A stretch of 35,944 bases of DNA from Acidobacteriota bacterium. Lineage in GTDB: Bacteria; Acidobacteriota; Terriglobia; Acidiferrales; UBA7541. Position 1 is the first letter of the stretch; every line of letters starts with the position of its first letter. The stretch covers positions 1 through 35,944 of the forward strand of contig QHYM01000327.1 of the NCBI GenBank assembly GCA_003223295.1, given 5' to 3'. The notes beneath the pieces were generated by a model. That model had not been told where the DNA came from, made no database searches, and saw nothing but the letters and a program-made list of their open reading frames with translations. Both the position numbers and the translations under genes were made by a program. Shown piece by piece: positions 1 through 7,982 of the stretch.

Positions 1-58
1 CCTCCTAAAAACAAAGAAGTTAGACAAAACTGCCGAGGTGTCGTGGCAAGATAGCGGG

Positions 59-541
59 ATGCTAATTCGCGAAGCGGTTCCAGGCGATGCGAATGCCATC
101 TGGAGGATTCTGGAACCTATCATCTGCGCGGGGGAAACTTACCCCCTGCCTCGCGACATGGACCGGGAGAGCGCTCTCGCCTATTGGTTCTCTCCCGGCC
201 ACGAAGTTTTTGTCGCGGAAAACAACGGAGAAATCGTTGGCACCTATTTCCTGAAAGCCAATCAGAAGGGCGGTGGGGCACACGTTGCGAACTGCGGATA
301 TATGACTGCGCCTCACGCAACGGGCCGCGGTGTGGCTCGTGCGATGTGCGCACACTCGCTGGAGCGCGCGCGGGAACGGGGTTTCCGCGGCATGCAATTC
401 AATTTTGTGGTCAGCACCAATGAACGAGCCGTCCGGCTGTGGCAAAAGTTTGGCTTCGAGATTGTCGGCCGCTTACCTAAGGCTTTTGACCACCCGACCT
501 GCGGCTTGGTCGATGCGTACATCATGTACCGCGAGCTTTGA
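59..541 (+). CDS. GNAT-family N-acetyltransferase
   Basis: A 160-residue GNAT fold protein that should transfer an acetyl group from acetyl-CoA to an unidentified amine. The start [11 protein letters not shown] is the usual beta-1 strand opening of the family, so I prefer ATG 59 over an in-frame GTG at 38. Strand beta-4 ([10 protein letters not shown]), the pyrophosphate-binding motif A region ([12 protein letters not shown]) and the C-terminal [17 protein letters not shown] segment, typical of motif B, are all visible. It ends 41 nt before recR on the same strand and may be co-transcribed with it. The substrate cannot be told from sequence; phosphinothricin-acetyltransferase-like or ribosomal-protein acetyltransferase-like members look similar. 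Confidence 0.88.
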   Translation: MLIREAVPGDANAIWRILEPIICAGETYPLPRDMDRESALAYWFSPGHEVFVAENNGEIVGTYFLKANQKGGGAHVANCGYMTAPHATGRGVARAMCAHSLERARERGFRGMQFNFVVSTNERAVRLWQKFGFEIVGRLPKAFDHPTCGLVDAYIMYREL

Positions 542-582
542 GCCGTTTGCGCTCGCGCGCGCGCCTGTGCTACACATGCTGC

Positions 583-1182
583 ATGCCTGATTTTGCCGCT
601 CCTGTGGAACGCCTCATCGATGAATTGAAACATCTTCCTGGCATCGGCCAGAAGACCGCGCAGCGCCTGGCGTTTTTTCTGCTGCGGGCCGCGCCTGAAG
701 ATGCGCTGGCGCTTGCCGACGCCATTCGCGACGCGAAGGAAAAGATTCGCGAATGCTCGACGTGCCACAACATCACGGATGCCGATCCGTGTCTTTACTG
801 TGTCGGTCCCACGCGCAACAAGAAAACGATTTGCGTCGTCGAAGAGGCCCACAATATCCTGGCCATCGAGAAAACGCGCACCTACAGCGGCATGTATCAC
901 GTGCTTGGCGGCTCTCTTTCTCCGCTCTCGGGGCGCGGGCCGGAGCAACTTCATATCAAATCGCTCATCGAGCGCCTGAAGGGGGGCACTGTGGAAGAAA
1001 TCATCATTGCGACAAACCCCACTGCCGAAGGGGAGGCAACGGCCGTTTATCTCTCGAAGCTCCTAAAGCCGCTGGGCGTTCGCGTTACCCGTATCGGCGT
1101 GGGCATCCCCGTGGGCGCCGACCTCGAATACGCCGATGAGGTAACTATGCTAAAAGCCATGGAAGGCCGCCGGGACCTCTAA
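583..1182 (+). CDS. recR: Recombination mediator protein RecR
   Basis: A 199-residue protein, the normal RecR length. RecR acts with RecO (and RecF) to load RecA on SSB-coated gapped DNA. Visible in order: helix-hairpin-helix [13 protein letters not shown] near residues 18-30, the Cys4 zinc finger starting CSTC at about residue 57 and ending CLYC, and a Toprim domain starting [14 protein letters not shown] and running through the [13 protein letters not shown] segment. ATG 583 is chosen because the family begins at this point; an upstream ATG at 538 would overlap the acetyltransferase gene and add a non-conserved Arg/Cys-rich tail. The usual dnaX and ybaB neighbours are not present in front of it here. 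Confidence 0.97.
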   Translation: MPDFAAPVERLIDELKHLPGIGQKTAQRLAFFLLRAAPEDALALADAIRDAKEKIRECSTCHNITDADPCLYCVGPTRNKKTICVVEEAHNILAIEKTRTYSGMYHVLGGSLSPLSGRGPEQLHIKSLIERLKGGTVEEIIIATNPTAEGEATAVYLSKLLKPLGVRVTRIGVGIPVGADLEYADEVTMLKAMEGRRDL

Positions 1183-1335
1183 CCCTCTAGACTCGATTTG
1201 CCAGCCTGAAACGTTTCGCTCCTGACCCTCACTACTCCTGCATACGGGTCCAAACAGGCAGAGATGCGGTGGACCAACGCTGCGCGGCTAGATAGCTGGC
1301 CGTAGCGGCTCCGCATGCATTCTTGATGGTGTCGT

Positions 1336-3060
1336 ATGAAAAGCAGCAAGCGCAGAAGCCATGCCGTTCGCATCGCACTTGGTCTGCTTGGCATCGGTTT
1401 TTTGGCGCTGTTCCTCACGCAACGAACTATCCGCGGTAATTCAAGGCGGACCTCGCGCAGCGACTCAACGCTCGCCGGCCGCAAGCCGATCGTCCTGGCC
1501 ACCGGGCTTCTCGATGGCGACTATATACGCCTGGGACATGCAATCGCCCACATCGCCGCCGATTGGGGTATAAACATCCAGGTGTGCCATTCGCAAGGAT
1601 CGAAGCAAAACCTGGAGTACTTGAAAAGAGAGGATTCCGGCATCACCTTCGCGTTGGTGCAAAGTGATGCGTTGCACGATGAAGCCTTTCACCCGGCGGA
1701 GGAAGCAGCGGAGACCAAGCCCATTTCGCTGGTCACCTATCTGTACAACGAGAAGGTGCACTTGGTGCTCAAGCCACATTTCTATTTGAGCTCTCTCGGT
1801 GACCTAAGGCGCATGGAAGATAAAGTCTGGCTCGGCCCCGAAGGCAGCGGCACCAGGGCCACAACGGAACGTGTCCTGGAAGCTGCCGGCCTGACCGAGA
1901 TGGAAATCTCGAGGCTTGGGGAACGGAACGAAAAGAGCTGGGCCAATGCCAAAAACGACCTGCTCAAAGGAAACCTACAAGCTTTCTTCCGTACGCGTTC
2001 CACTCCACGGAAGGAAATGGCTTCTTCGCCTGCCGAGGTCCCCAAGGATATTCCGTCGTGCGACCATCTTGACGTTGCCATCCGGCATGTCGAGAAGAAA
2101 GGGGAGCGGGACCGAGGGAAGGAGACAGATCCGATAGAGGCGCTTCTTTCCAAAGACGCCCGGCTCGTCGGCCTGCCATCAGAGATCATCGACAGAATGA
2201 CCGAAGACGGGCTCTATGAACGGTCCGCGATTCCCCTGGCCACTTATCCGAACTTGAAGCGCGGGGTGCCGACAATTTCTCTGAGCACAGCGCTGGTAAC
2301 GAGTGAGGGACGCAAAGATCCCGCTGCGGCGGCCCTCATCAGCGACCTCCTGGACATCATGCAAGAAAACCAATCCACCATCGAGCGTGAATTGGGGGGC
2401 ACTCCTCTTGAGCTCCTGAATAGTCCTTTGAACAAGGAAGCTGCCGAGAAGTGGAAGGACTACGTTCAATTGGGTGCGCGTGACCATCTGCTGCCAGCCA
2501 ATTCCTGGCAAATGGCAGAAATCGAAGGTTGCGCCTTGGCGGGGGCGCTATTGTTGCTGTTCTCCAGAGCTCGAAGGTTGCTGCGAAAAGCGATCGCAAA
2601 GAGTATGTACCCGTTCCTTCTGCTGACTATATTGCTCACGCTTTGGTTTGTTTTTTCTTGGGGCATGGTTGCCGCGGAGGGACAATTCAACCCGGACTTC
2701 CAGACCGTCTTCATTGCGATGCGCAAGATGCTGGCTTATGTCAGTGGATGGTCGGGAGGAAGAGAAACGATTACGCCGCAAGGACGTACGGTCCTTTACC
2801 TGGCCGTATTCGCCGTGCCGTTGGTCTTCGGATGGTTGACCTCCGACGTGATTCACCGTGGGGTCGAGAAGGCGGCAAGCTGGCTTTCGGGAGCTTTATT
2901 TCACACAGCGGGGCAAATCTCTCCTTCGAATGCCTCGGGAAGCTCAGAAAAGCGAAAAAGACCAGGTTTCCGGAGATGGGCGCGCCGGGTCATCGGAAAG
3001 TCTCGACGTGCGGACCCGCATCCAAATCTCCCAGCTCCGAATCCAGACTCCGCCGACTAA
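1336..3060 (+). CDS. TAXI-type periplasmic solute-binding domain fused to a two-helix pore-like membrane segment
   Basis: A 574-residue membrane protein. Residues 10-28 form an N-terminal membrane anchor or signal. Residues about 48-390 look like a TAXI/NMT1-type substrate-binding protein: IVLATGLLDGDYIRLG start, ALVQSDALHDEAF, and the ligand-loop-like GSGTRATTERVL near residue 170. There is a charged insert near residues 215-275. The C-terminal third then has hydrophobic segments at about 398-412, 423-447 and 484-506. Between the last two lies an amphipathic stretch followed by YVSGWSGGRE and TPQGRTVLYLAVFAVPLVFG, which resembles the pore loop and second helix of two-transmembrane ion channels of the Castor/Pollux type. 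The tail is basic and proline-rich. Standard TAXI proteins end after the binding domain, so this is an unusual architecture. Role unknown; a ligand-gated conductance or a sensor are both possible. Confidence 0.72.
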   Translation: MKSSKRRSHAVRIALGLLGIGFLALFLTQRTIRGNSRRTSRSDSTLAGRKPIVLATGLLDGDYIRLGHAIAHIAADWGINIQVCHSQGSKQNLEYLKREDSGITFALVQSDALHDEAFHPAEEAAETKPISLVTYLYNEKVHLVLKPHFYLSSLGDLRRMEDKVWLGPEGSGTRATTERVLEAAGLTEMEISRLGERNEKSWANAKNDLLKGNLQAFFRTRSTPRKEMASSPAEVPKDIPSCDHLDVAIRHVEKKGERDRGKETDPIEALLSKDARLVGLPSEIIDRMTEDGLYERSAIPLATYPNLKRGVPTISLSTALVTSEGRKDPAAAALISDLLDIMQENQSTIERELGGTPLELLNSPLNKEAAEKWKDYVQLGARDHLLPANSWQMAEIEGCALAGALLLLFSRARRLLRKAIAKSMYPFLLLTILLTLWFVFSWGMVAAEGQFNPDFQTVFIAMRKMLAYVSGWSGGRETITPQGRTVLYLAVFAVPLVFGWLTSDVIHRGVEKAASWLSGALFHTAGQISPSNASGSSEKRKRPGFRRWARRVIGKSRRADPHPNLPAPNPDSAD

Positions 3061-3280
3061 CAACCAGGCCTGTAAGGCCCGCACGGCTGATGCGGTCGTT
3101 CGTCCAATTTGCTGCTCCATCCGGAATAAACGGACGCGAACAGCGGTATTTGCGATTGACGGGGTGTGAGACCGATAGGCCTAGGGAAATATGGATTGTC
3201 CCCAGCGCGACTGCCCGGTTTGATCAAAGACCTTCACGATGCTCCGTTAAACAAAGATGGTGACATTTTCGCGCACATAA

Positions 3281-3298
3281 CTTGCCGTCAAGGGCAAG
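3281..3298 (+). repeat. Inverted repeat in the leader of the sigma-54 activator gene
   Basis: CTTGCC and GGCAAG form a perfect six-base-pair stem around a six-base loop, ending 21 nt before the activator start codon. The AAGGAG at 3296-3301 that could serve as a Shine-Dalgarno overlaps the 3' arm but is rather far (18 nt) from ATG 3320. It could be a translational control hairpin or an operator; chance is not excluded. The rest of the 259-nt gap (3061-3319) shows no gene or clear promoter. Confidence 0.3.
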
Positions 3299-3319
3299 GA
3301 GCGTCAAACAGATTCGAAC

Positions 3320-5251
3320 ATGAGCAGCGCTGCCGCACAAAGCCGGTCGGAAACACTAATACGCTACCTTCTCGAGGGCACTTCCTCGAAGACTGGGCAG
3401 GAATTTCTACAGGCTTTAGTGCGCTCCGCAGCTTTGGCAATGAACGTTGCCGGCGTCTGGGTGACCGAGTACTTGCCGGAGAGAAAGGTTTTGCGCTCTC
3501 TGGCATTCTGGATGAACGGCGGCTTCATCCAAGACTATGAGTATAGGATCGAGGGAACACCCTGTGAGGTGGTGATCGAAGGGGCACGACTCGTGCACTA
3601 TCCGGAGCGAATCATCGAGCTCTTCCCGAACGATCCAGACCTGTCAGCACTCAACGCCGTGAGCTATGCCGGGGTCCCCTTGCTCAAATCCGATGGCACG
3701 GTCATGGGACACCTCTCAGCGCTGGACACAAAAGCTCTTGAACTTCTTCCAGAGCTGGAGTCCGCTTTTCGCATTTTTGCGGAGCGTGCGGCCGCAGAAC
3801 TCAACCGGCTGCGCGCGGAGTCCACAATCCGTGAAAGCGAACAACGCTTTTCGAGACTGTTCGATAGCGCCATGGACGCAATCCTCGAGCTGGACGAACA
3901 ATTCCGCATCATGCGCGCTAACGAATCAGCCGCTCAGCTGTTTGCGTTGTCAGGAGACGCCCTTGTCCATTGCAAGATGACAGAGCTCCTCGCGCCGGCC
4001 AGCGCTCAGAAGCTGTGTTCTGTTGCAGAAGAACTGGATTGCGCAAGCCGTCCTTTCGCGTGGGTGCCGGGGGGATTCGATGCCGTACGCAGCGACGGCT
4101 CTTCTTTCGCCGCGGAGGCCAGCGTTTCCCGGTTTGACGTCCAAGGCAACCGCCGCTTCAGCTTGATCCTACGAAGCGTGCAGGATCAACTGGCGGCAGA
4201 GAGCCGCCTTCGTGAGCTCGAAGCAGAAACCGCCTATTTGTTGAGCGAAAGTACAGAACAGTTGAATTGCACAGAAATTCTCGGCAACAGTTCGGCCATC
4301 CGCAATGTCATCACTGCGGTTCACCAAGTCGCTGCAACGCCAGCCACTGTTCTCATCACCGGGGAGACGGGTACCGGCAAGGAACTGGTTGCCAGGGCGA
4401 TTCATCAAGCGAGCGAGCGGGTCAGTAAGGCATTTATTCGTGTGAATTGCGCCGCCATACCCGCCGCTCTCTGCGAAAGCGAATTCTTTGGTCACGAGCG
4501 CGGAGCCTTCACTGGCGCTGCTACGCGCCGGATTGGGAGGTTCGAGTCGGCCCACGGTGGAACTATCTTCCTCGACGAGGTCGCCGAGTTGCCACTCGAG
4601 TTGCAGCCCAAACTCTTGCGTGTTCTTCAGGAAGGCGAATACGAACCCGTGGGCAGTTCGCAAACGCGCAAAGTGGACGTTCGCGTCATTGCCGCGACAA
4701 ACCGCGATCTTGCCGCTGAGGTTGCGGGGGGCCGTTTCCGTGAGGATTTGTACTATCGGGTTCATGTTTTTCCCATTCCGGTTCCGCCGCTTCGCGAGCG
4801 GGGCTCGGATGCCGAGTTGCTGGCGCAAAGTTTCCTCGAACGCATTTGCGCGCGGATGAGAAGAAGTCCCCTCGAACTGACCAGCGATTGTCTAAGACGC
4901 CTGCGTTCTTATCCTTGGCCGGGTAATGTACGAGAGCTGGAGAACGTCATCGAGCGCGCCGTAATCATCGCGCGCAACGGACGCCTAAACCTGCGCGACG
5001 TCTTGCCGATCCATAATGTTCCGCAGGTTCAAGAGCGCAGGAGTTCGGGCACGGTTCCGGCTCTCCGCACCAAAGGAGAACTTCGGGAGATGGAAAAGGC
5101 GACTTTGCACCGTGCCCTGGAAGAGGCCAATTGGAAGGTGGCAGGTGCTCAAGGAGCCGCACAGAAACTGGGTATTCCGCCCTCCACTCTCAACTCGAGA
5201 ATGAAAGCCCTTCGGATTCGACGTCCTCAACAAATCCGTCCGCAAGACTGA
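3320..5251 (+). CDS. Sigma-54-dependent transcriptional activator (GAF-PAS-AAA+-Fis HTH)
   Basis: A 643-residue enhancer-binding protein that should remodel RNA polymerase-sigma-54 at -24/-12 promoters. Domains in order: a GAF-like sensory domain (about 20-165), a PAS domain (about 175-285, beginning [21 protein letters not shown]), the AAA+ core (about 320-545) and a Fis-type helix-turn-helix (about 600-637, [20 protein letters not shown]). The AAA+ core has Walker A GETGTGKE near 347, an intact GAFTGA sigma-54-contact loop near 395-400, Walker [10 protein letters not shown] near 412 and ATNRDL near 458. There is no phosphoacceptor receiver domain, so control is probably by a small molecule, redox or haem-type signal through GAF/PAS, as in FhlA or NorR-type activators. 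A near-perfect sigma-54 promoter lies 107 nt after its stop, pointing to local targets. Confidence 0.95.
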   Translation: MSSAAAQSRSETLIRYLLEGTSSKTGQEFLQALVRSAALAMNVAGVWVTEYLPERKVLRSLAFWMNGGFIQDYEYRIEGTPCEVVIEGARLVHYPERIIELFPNDPDLSALNAVSYAGVPLLKSDGTVMGHLSALDTKALELLPELESAFRIFAERAAAELNRLRAESTIRESEQRFSRLFDSAMDAILELDEQFRIMRANESAAQLFALSGDALVHCKMTELLAPASAQKLCSVAEELDCASRPFAWVPGGFDAVRSDGSSFAAEASVSRFDVQGNRRFSLILRSVQDQLAAESRLRELEAETAYLLSESTEQLNCTEILGNSSAIRNVITAVHQVAATPATVLITGETGTGKELVARAIHQASERVSKAFIRVNCAAIPAALCESEFFGHERGAFTGAATRRIGRFESAHGGTIFLDEVAELPLELQPKLLRVLQEGEYEPVGSSQTRKVDVRVIAATNRDLAAEVAGGRFREDLYYRVHVFPIPVPPLRERGSDAELLAQSFLERICARMRRSPLELTSDCLRRLRSYPWPGNVRELENVIERAVIIARNGRLNLRDVLPIHNVPQVQERRSSGTVPALRTKGELREMEKATLHRALEEANWKVAGAQGAAQKLGIPPSTLNSRMKALRIRRPQQIRPQD

Positions 5252-5262
5252 TCAACAAACCC

Positions 5263-5291
5263 CTCGAAAAATCGAGAAAAGCGAGAAATCG
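5263..5291 (+). promoter_or_regulatory. Candidate enhancer sites: two CGA-N4-TCG inverted repeats
   Basis: CTCGA-AAAA-TCGAG at 5263-5276 is a perfect inverted repeat, and CGA-GAAA-TCG follows at 5282-5291, the two cores being 17 bp apart. They lie about 70-95 bp upstream of the -24/-12 element at 5358, the normal range for a sigma-54 activator binding site. A related CGA-AGAAC-TCG with a five-base spacer sits at 5328-5338. A third A-rich CGA-N4-TCG precedes the next sigma-54-like promoter. The assignment to the neighbouring activator is inference. The first repeat could instead be a weak terminator hairpin of the activator gene, though no T-run follows it directly. Confidence 0.4.
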
Positions 5292-5357
5292 TCAGTTTTT
5301 TGGCAGACGTCACACGCCTAAACGGTTCGAAGAACTCGACTTGTCCGTTGGGATTGT

Positions 5358-5373
5358 TGGCATACCCTTTGCT
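5358..5373 (+). promoter_or_regulatory. Sigma-54 (-24/-12) promoter
   Basis: TGGCATACCCTTTGCT matches the sigma-54 consensus TGGCAC-RNNNN-TTGCW at all fixed positions except the last base of the -24 hexamer (T for C). GG (5359-5360) and GC (5371-5372) are exactly 10 bp apart, as required. Transcription would start near 5383, giving a leader of about 12 nt that still carries the AGGAGG Shine-Dalgarno at 5385-5390 before ATG 5395. It lies immediately downstream of the gene for a sigma-54 activator, which raises confidence. Confidence 0.75.
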
Positions 5374-5394
5374 CCGGCCTACACAGGAGGCCGG

Positions 5395-6078
5395 ATGCTT
5401 CTTACGCGAAGACTGAAGGTAATCGTTACTTTGGCGATTTTGAGTACGCCGCTTTTCCCACGCCTAGCGTGTTCCCAAGATTCGTCAACTCCCGACTCTC
5501 GGGTCGAATCGGAGCTGGCAGCCATGGGCAAGCGCGGTGCTGTCATTGCACGAGCCCGCGATCAGGTTCTGACGATCTTGCAAGAAGAGAATGCATGCAC
5601 CGCCTGGTTTCGCCAAGCCGATCCGGATCCCGCTGGAGTCTTTCAGTCATTGCACTATGAAATCGGAAGCGGTAAGCCTGCATACATTTTCCGTATGGCG
5701 GACGGCCGAGGTGAACAGTTCTTCAAACAGCCTTGGGCTGCACGTACGACCGAGAATGGCGGTCCAAACTCGACTGTCGAACTCAATGCCAATGGACCAT
5801 TTTTCAATTATATTTCGCCGGTTATGGAGGTGCGTCCGGGCGGAATACCAGTGCGGCCCGCTGGGCTTCAAAGGCTGGCTATAGCATCGTTTAGGGGAGA
5901 GACGAACGAGGCGCAAATGACAGCCTTGCTCCATGAACTGGGTCACATTATCGGACGACTCCCTGAGGACGACGACTCGTGGGACGGCCGATCCTCGCGA
6001 AACACCGCCGAAGTGCTCCGCCATTGTAAGGATGAGATTCGACGGAAAGCCAAAGGAAGTTCGCAGCGAACTGATTAA
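5395..6078 (+). CDS. Secreted putative zinc metallopeptidase with HELGH motif
   Basis: A 227-residue exported protein. ATG 5395 is chosen because it has a strong AGGAGG Shine-Dalgarno five bases upstream and gives a clean signal peptide (MLLTRRLKVIVTLAILSTP, cleavage probably after ACS near residue 26); longer in-frame starts would run back into the activator gene. Residues 180-184 are HELGH in the context MTALLHELGHIIG, the gluzincin/metzincin-like zinc site with two His ligands and the catalytic Glu. A third ligand is not obvious; candidates are the acidic residues in PEDDD shortly after. The rest is not recognised. Position behind a sigma-54 promoter suggests conditional expression controlled by the upstream activator. 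It may act on cell-wall or extracellular protein; that is inference. Confidence 0.6.
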   Translation: MLLTRRLKVIVTLAILSTPLFPRLACSQDSSTPDSRVESELAAMGKRGAVIARARDQVLTILQEENACTAWFRQADPDPAGVFQSLHYEIGSGKPAYIFRMADGRGEQFFKQPWAARTTENGGPNSTVELNANGPFFNYISPVMEVRPGGIPVRPAGLQRLAIASFRGETNEAQMTALLHELGHIIGRLPEDDDSWDGRSSRNTAEVLRHCKDEIRRKAKGSSQRTD

Positions 6079-6226
6079 GTATTCCTTCGCCCGCCCTGTC
6101 CCGCGCAAATTGGACGTCCTAAAGACAACGGTGTGTAGCGCACCTGGGCCAAGGGCGGAACTACGTCCCCTGCCGAGTCGATCTCCATGAGATCCGGCCC
6201 CGCGACATCTCGAGACTGGCACTGCG

Positions 6227-6242
6227 TAGCGAAAAGTCGCTA
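6227..6242 (+). promoter_or_regulatory. Inverted repeat TAGCGA-AAAG-TCGCTA, candidate activator site
   Basis: A perfect six-base-pair inverted repeat with an AAAG spacer. Its core CGA-AAAG-TCG matches the CGA-N4-TCG repeats in front of the metallopeptidase promoter. It lies about 70 bp upstream of a sigma-54-like element at 6308-6323. The surrounding 299-nt intergenic stretch (6079-6377) has no convincing gene. It may alternatively be a hairpin after the metallopeptidase gene. Confidence 0.35.
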
Positions 6243-6307
6243 GCCATCGCATACCAGTCGCCGATCGGAACTCGCTGAAACTCAACGACTAAGCATAAGC
6301 CCACGAC

Positions 6308-6323
6308 TGGCATCCTGCCTGCC
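6308..6323 (+). promoter_or_regulatory. Possible sigma-54 promoter, weaker match
   Basis: TGGCATCCTGCCTGCC keeps the GG-N10-GC spacing and the TGGCA core, but has CTGC rather than TTGC at -12 and a C where a purine is preferred. It lies 54 nt upstream of the OsmC-like start codon; transcription would begin near 6334, leaving a 44-nt leader that carries an AGAAAGG Shine-Dalgarno. Together with the inverted repeat at 6227-6242 it mimics the arrangement in front of the metallopeptidase gene. Confidence 0.4.
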
Positions 6324-6377
6324 TTACACGTCGCTACGGAATGCAAGTTCCAAGATCAACAAGAAAGGTAGAACAGA

Positions 6378-6947
6378 ATGCAAAGTAAAGTCGTGTCGTT
6401 CACGAATGGTGTAGACGTAGGCCGGCTGACAGAGACAGTCGCGGCTGTGAAGGCGGCCCCTGCACTTGGCAGCTTCCAATTTCGCGTGCAGAACCGCTGG
6501 ATCGACGGTGGGTACAATCGGTCAGAGGTGCAGCCGTTTTCTGCCGGAGGAAAGGAGATTCAACATAAGACTGGCTTTAGGTTGGCGGCCGACGAGCCAG
6601 ATATTTTGCTCGGAGCCGACCAAGGCGCCAATCCCGTCGAACATCTGCTCCACGCTTTGGCGTCTTGCGTAACCACTTCGATGGTCTACCACGCGGCCGC
6701 CCGTGGCATCGCTATCGAGCAAGTGGACTCCACTCTCGAGGGTGATCTCGACCTCCGCGGTTTTCTCGACCTCTCCCCGAACGTCAGAAAGGGCTATCAG
6801 AATATCCGCATGAAGCTGCGCATCAAGGCGGATGTTTCGGACGAACAGCTTCAAGAACTCAGCTCCCTCGGTCCCACGTTTTCACCTGTCTACGACTCGA
6901 TCACTCGAGGAGTTCGCGTCGCGGTTTCCGCTGAGCGGATGAAGTAA
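6378..6947 (+). CDS. OsmC-family protein
   Basis: A 189-residue OsmC/Ohr superfamily protein. The family reduces organic or fatty-acid hydroperoxides with a peroxidatic cysteine in a dimer. The diagnostic central helix PVEHLLHALASCVTTSMVYH contains the peroxidatic Cys (C97), and the upstream EIQHKTGFRLAADEPDILLG strand region and downstream GDLDLRGFLDL strand fit. The second conserved cysteine, normally in a CPV-type motif, is Ser169 in FSPVYDSIT, so a classical disulfide cycle is not possible within this chain; members with SPV are common in the broader family and may not be peroxidases. A hydrophilic N-terminal extension of about 30 residues precedes the domain. It probably forms a unit with the following cupredoxin gene (32-nt gap). 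Confidence 0.88.
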   Translation: MQSKVVSFTNGVDVGRLTETVAAVKAAPALGSFQFRVQNRWIDGGYNRSEVQPFSAGGKEIQHKTGFRLAADEPDILLGADQGANPVEHLLHALASCVTTSMVYHAAARGIAIEQVDSTLEGDLDLRGFLDLSPNVRKGYQNIRMKLRIKADVSDEQLQELSSLGPTFSPVYDSITRGVRVAVSAERMK

Positions 6948-6979
6948 ACAGCAGTTCAATAAATTTAAGGAGAGATGCT

Positions 6980-7729
6980 ATGAATGAATTGAAAAGCAAT
7001 ATCAGGTGGCTGGCAGTAAGCATGAGCGCGACGCTGCTGCTCATGTTTCCTTTGAGGAGTGGCGCGCAATCGAAAAGCGCAAGTGAAGAAATCAAGGTTG
7101 CGTTGCCCGCCTTTCGCACCAACGCTTCGAAACCAGCGCACAATTCGGGCACACAAGCGGGAACGCAGACAAAGACAATTCGCATCTGGGACGCTTGCGA
7201 CCCAGTAACCTTCGATGCCAAAGTCGGTCCGGGAACCTGTATTGCGGGCCATCATGGACAAACAATTTTTGACGACTTCTTCGCCGAAGTGCAGCAAGAC
7301 CGGGTGGCTGGAGGCTGGCGGTTCAATCCTCTGCTGAACACAACGGACGGCATCTTCAAGCTCGTCCGACTGGAGCTTGCGCCCGGGGACCGCATATCGC
7401 TGGAAAATGTGGGCGGTGAAACTCATACCTTCACCAAGGTCGAGGAGTTTGGTGGAGGATTCTTTGCACCGCTGAATCCCCTCACAGGCAATCCTGAACC
7501 GGCTCCGGAGTGCGCCCGCGTACTCGCGGACGGTTCACTGGCACCGCAACCGGAATCGGATACCAATCAGTTTGTGGAGGCGGGGGAGACAGAATTCGGA
7601 CCGATTGCGGGCACCCGGGCGTTACCTCTGGGCGTAACGCACTGGCAGTGCTGCATCCATCCATGGATGCGAACAAACGTGGCCGTTCGTGATCGTGACC
7701 AAGATCATGAACACGAGCACCAGAATTAG
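6980..7729 (+). CDS. Exported cupredoxin-like protein with His-rich tail
   Basis: A 249-residue secreted protein. The signal peptide covers about residues 1-30 (ending RSGAQ). A good GGAGAG Shine-Dalgarno precedes ATG 6980. The fold call rests on the type-1 copper ligand pattern: His149 in GGETHTFT, then C224-C-I-H227-P-W-M230, the C-x-x-H-x-x-M loop of plastocyanin-like proteins near the C-terminus, followed by a short last strand. Unusual points are a long insert between the two ligand regions, which is rich in Pro/Gly, an extra Cys next to the copper Cys, several other cysteines (DACDP, GTCIAG, PECARV), and a C-terminal DHEHEH tail that could bind metal. Likely a periplasmic or extracellular electron carrier or copper-handling protein. 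A strong terminator follows. Confidence 0.75.
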   Translation: MNELKSNIRWLAVSMSATLLLMFPLRSGAQSKSASEEIKVALPAFRTNASKPAHNSGTQAGTQTKTIRIWDACDPVTFDAKVGPGTCIAGHHGQTIFDDFFAEVQQDRVAGGWRFNPLLNTTDGIFKLVRLELAPGDRISLENVGGETHTFTKVEEFGGGFFAPLNPLTGNPEPAPECARVLADGSLAPQPESDTNQFVEAGETEFGPIAGTRALPLGVTHWQCCIHPWMRTNVAVRDRDQDHEHEHQN

Positions 7730-7741
7730 CCGTGATTCCCC

Positions 7742-7777
7742 GACTCTCGCGGAGGCTAGTCTTCCGCGAGAGTCTTT
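7742..7777 (+). terminator. Rho-independent terminator after the cupredoxin-like gene
   Basis: GACTCTCGCGGA and TCCGCGAGAGTC form a perfect twelve-base-pair stem (7742-7753 with 7763-7774) around a nine-base loop, followed by TTT and another TTT four bases on. It starts 12 nt after the cupredoxin stop codon and ends the sigma-54-associated block. The rest of the gap up to 7982 shows no gene. Confidence 0.85.
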
Positions 7778-7982
7778 GCATTTGTGGAAGCAAGATTAGT
7801 GGAAGGCTGCGATTTCAGAGCTTCTCGGTTTAGGAGGGTAATAGGCAGGTCGCGACATGACTCTTAGTAGTTCCAGGACGCCCTAGGAAATTCTCCCGAT
7901 TAGGTATAGAGTGCAGTTGGAACGCGGACGTCCCCACAACCGCGACTTGGCAGCCCGCAACGGCTGCCGGGAGGTGCGCTAC

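Noticed and set aside
5131-5394. Upstream start for the HELGH protein at 5131
   Set aside because: It would overlap the activator gene's C-terminus, bury the signal peptide and ignore the strong Shine-Dalgarno at 5385-5390.
6217-6230. TGGCACTGCGTAGC as a sigma-54 promoter
   Set aside because: GG and GC are separated by nine bases rather than ten, and TTGC is absent.
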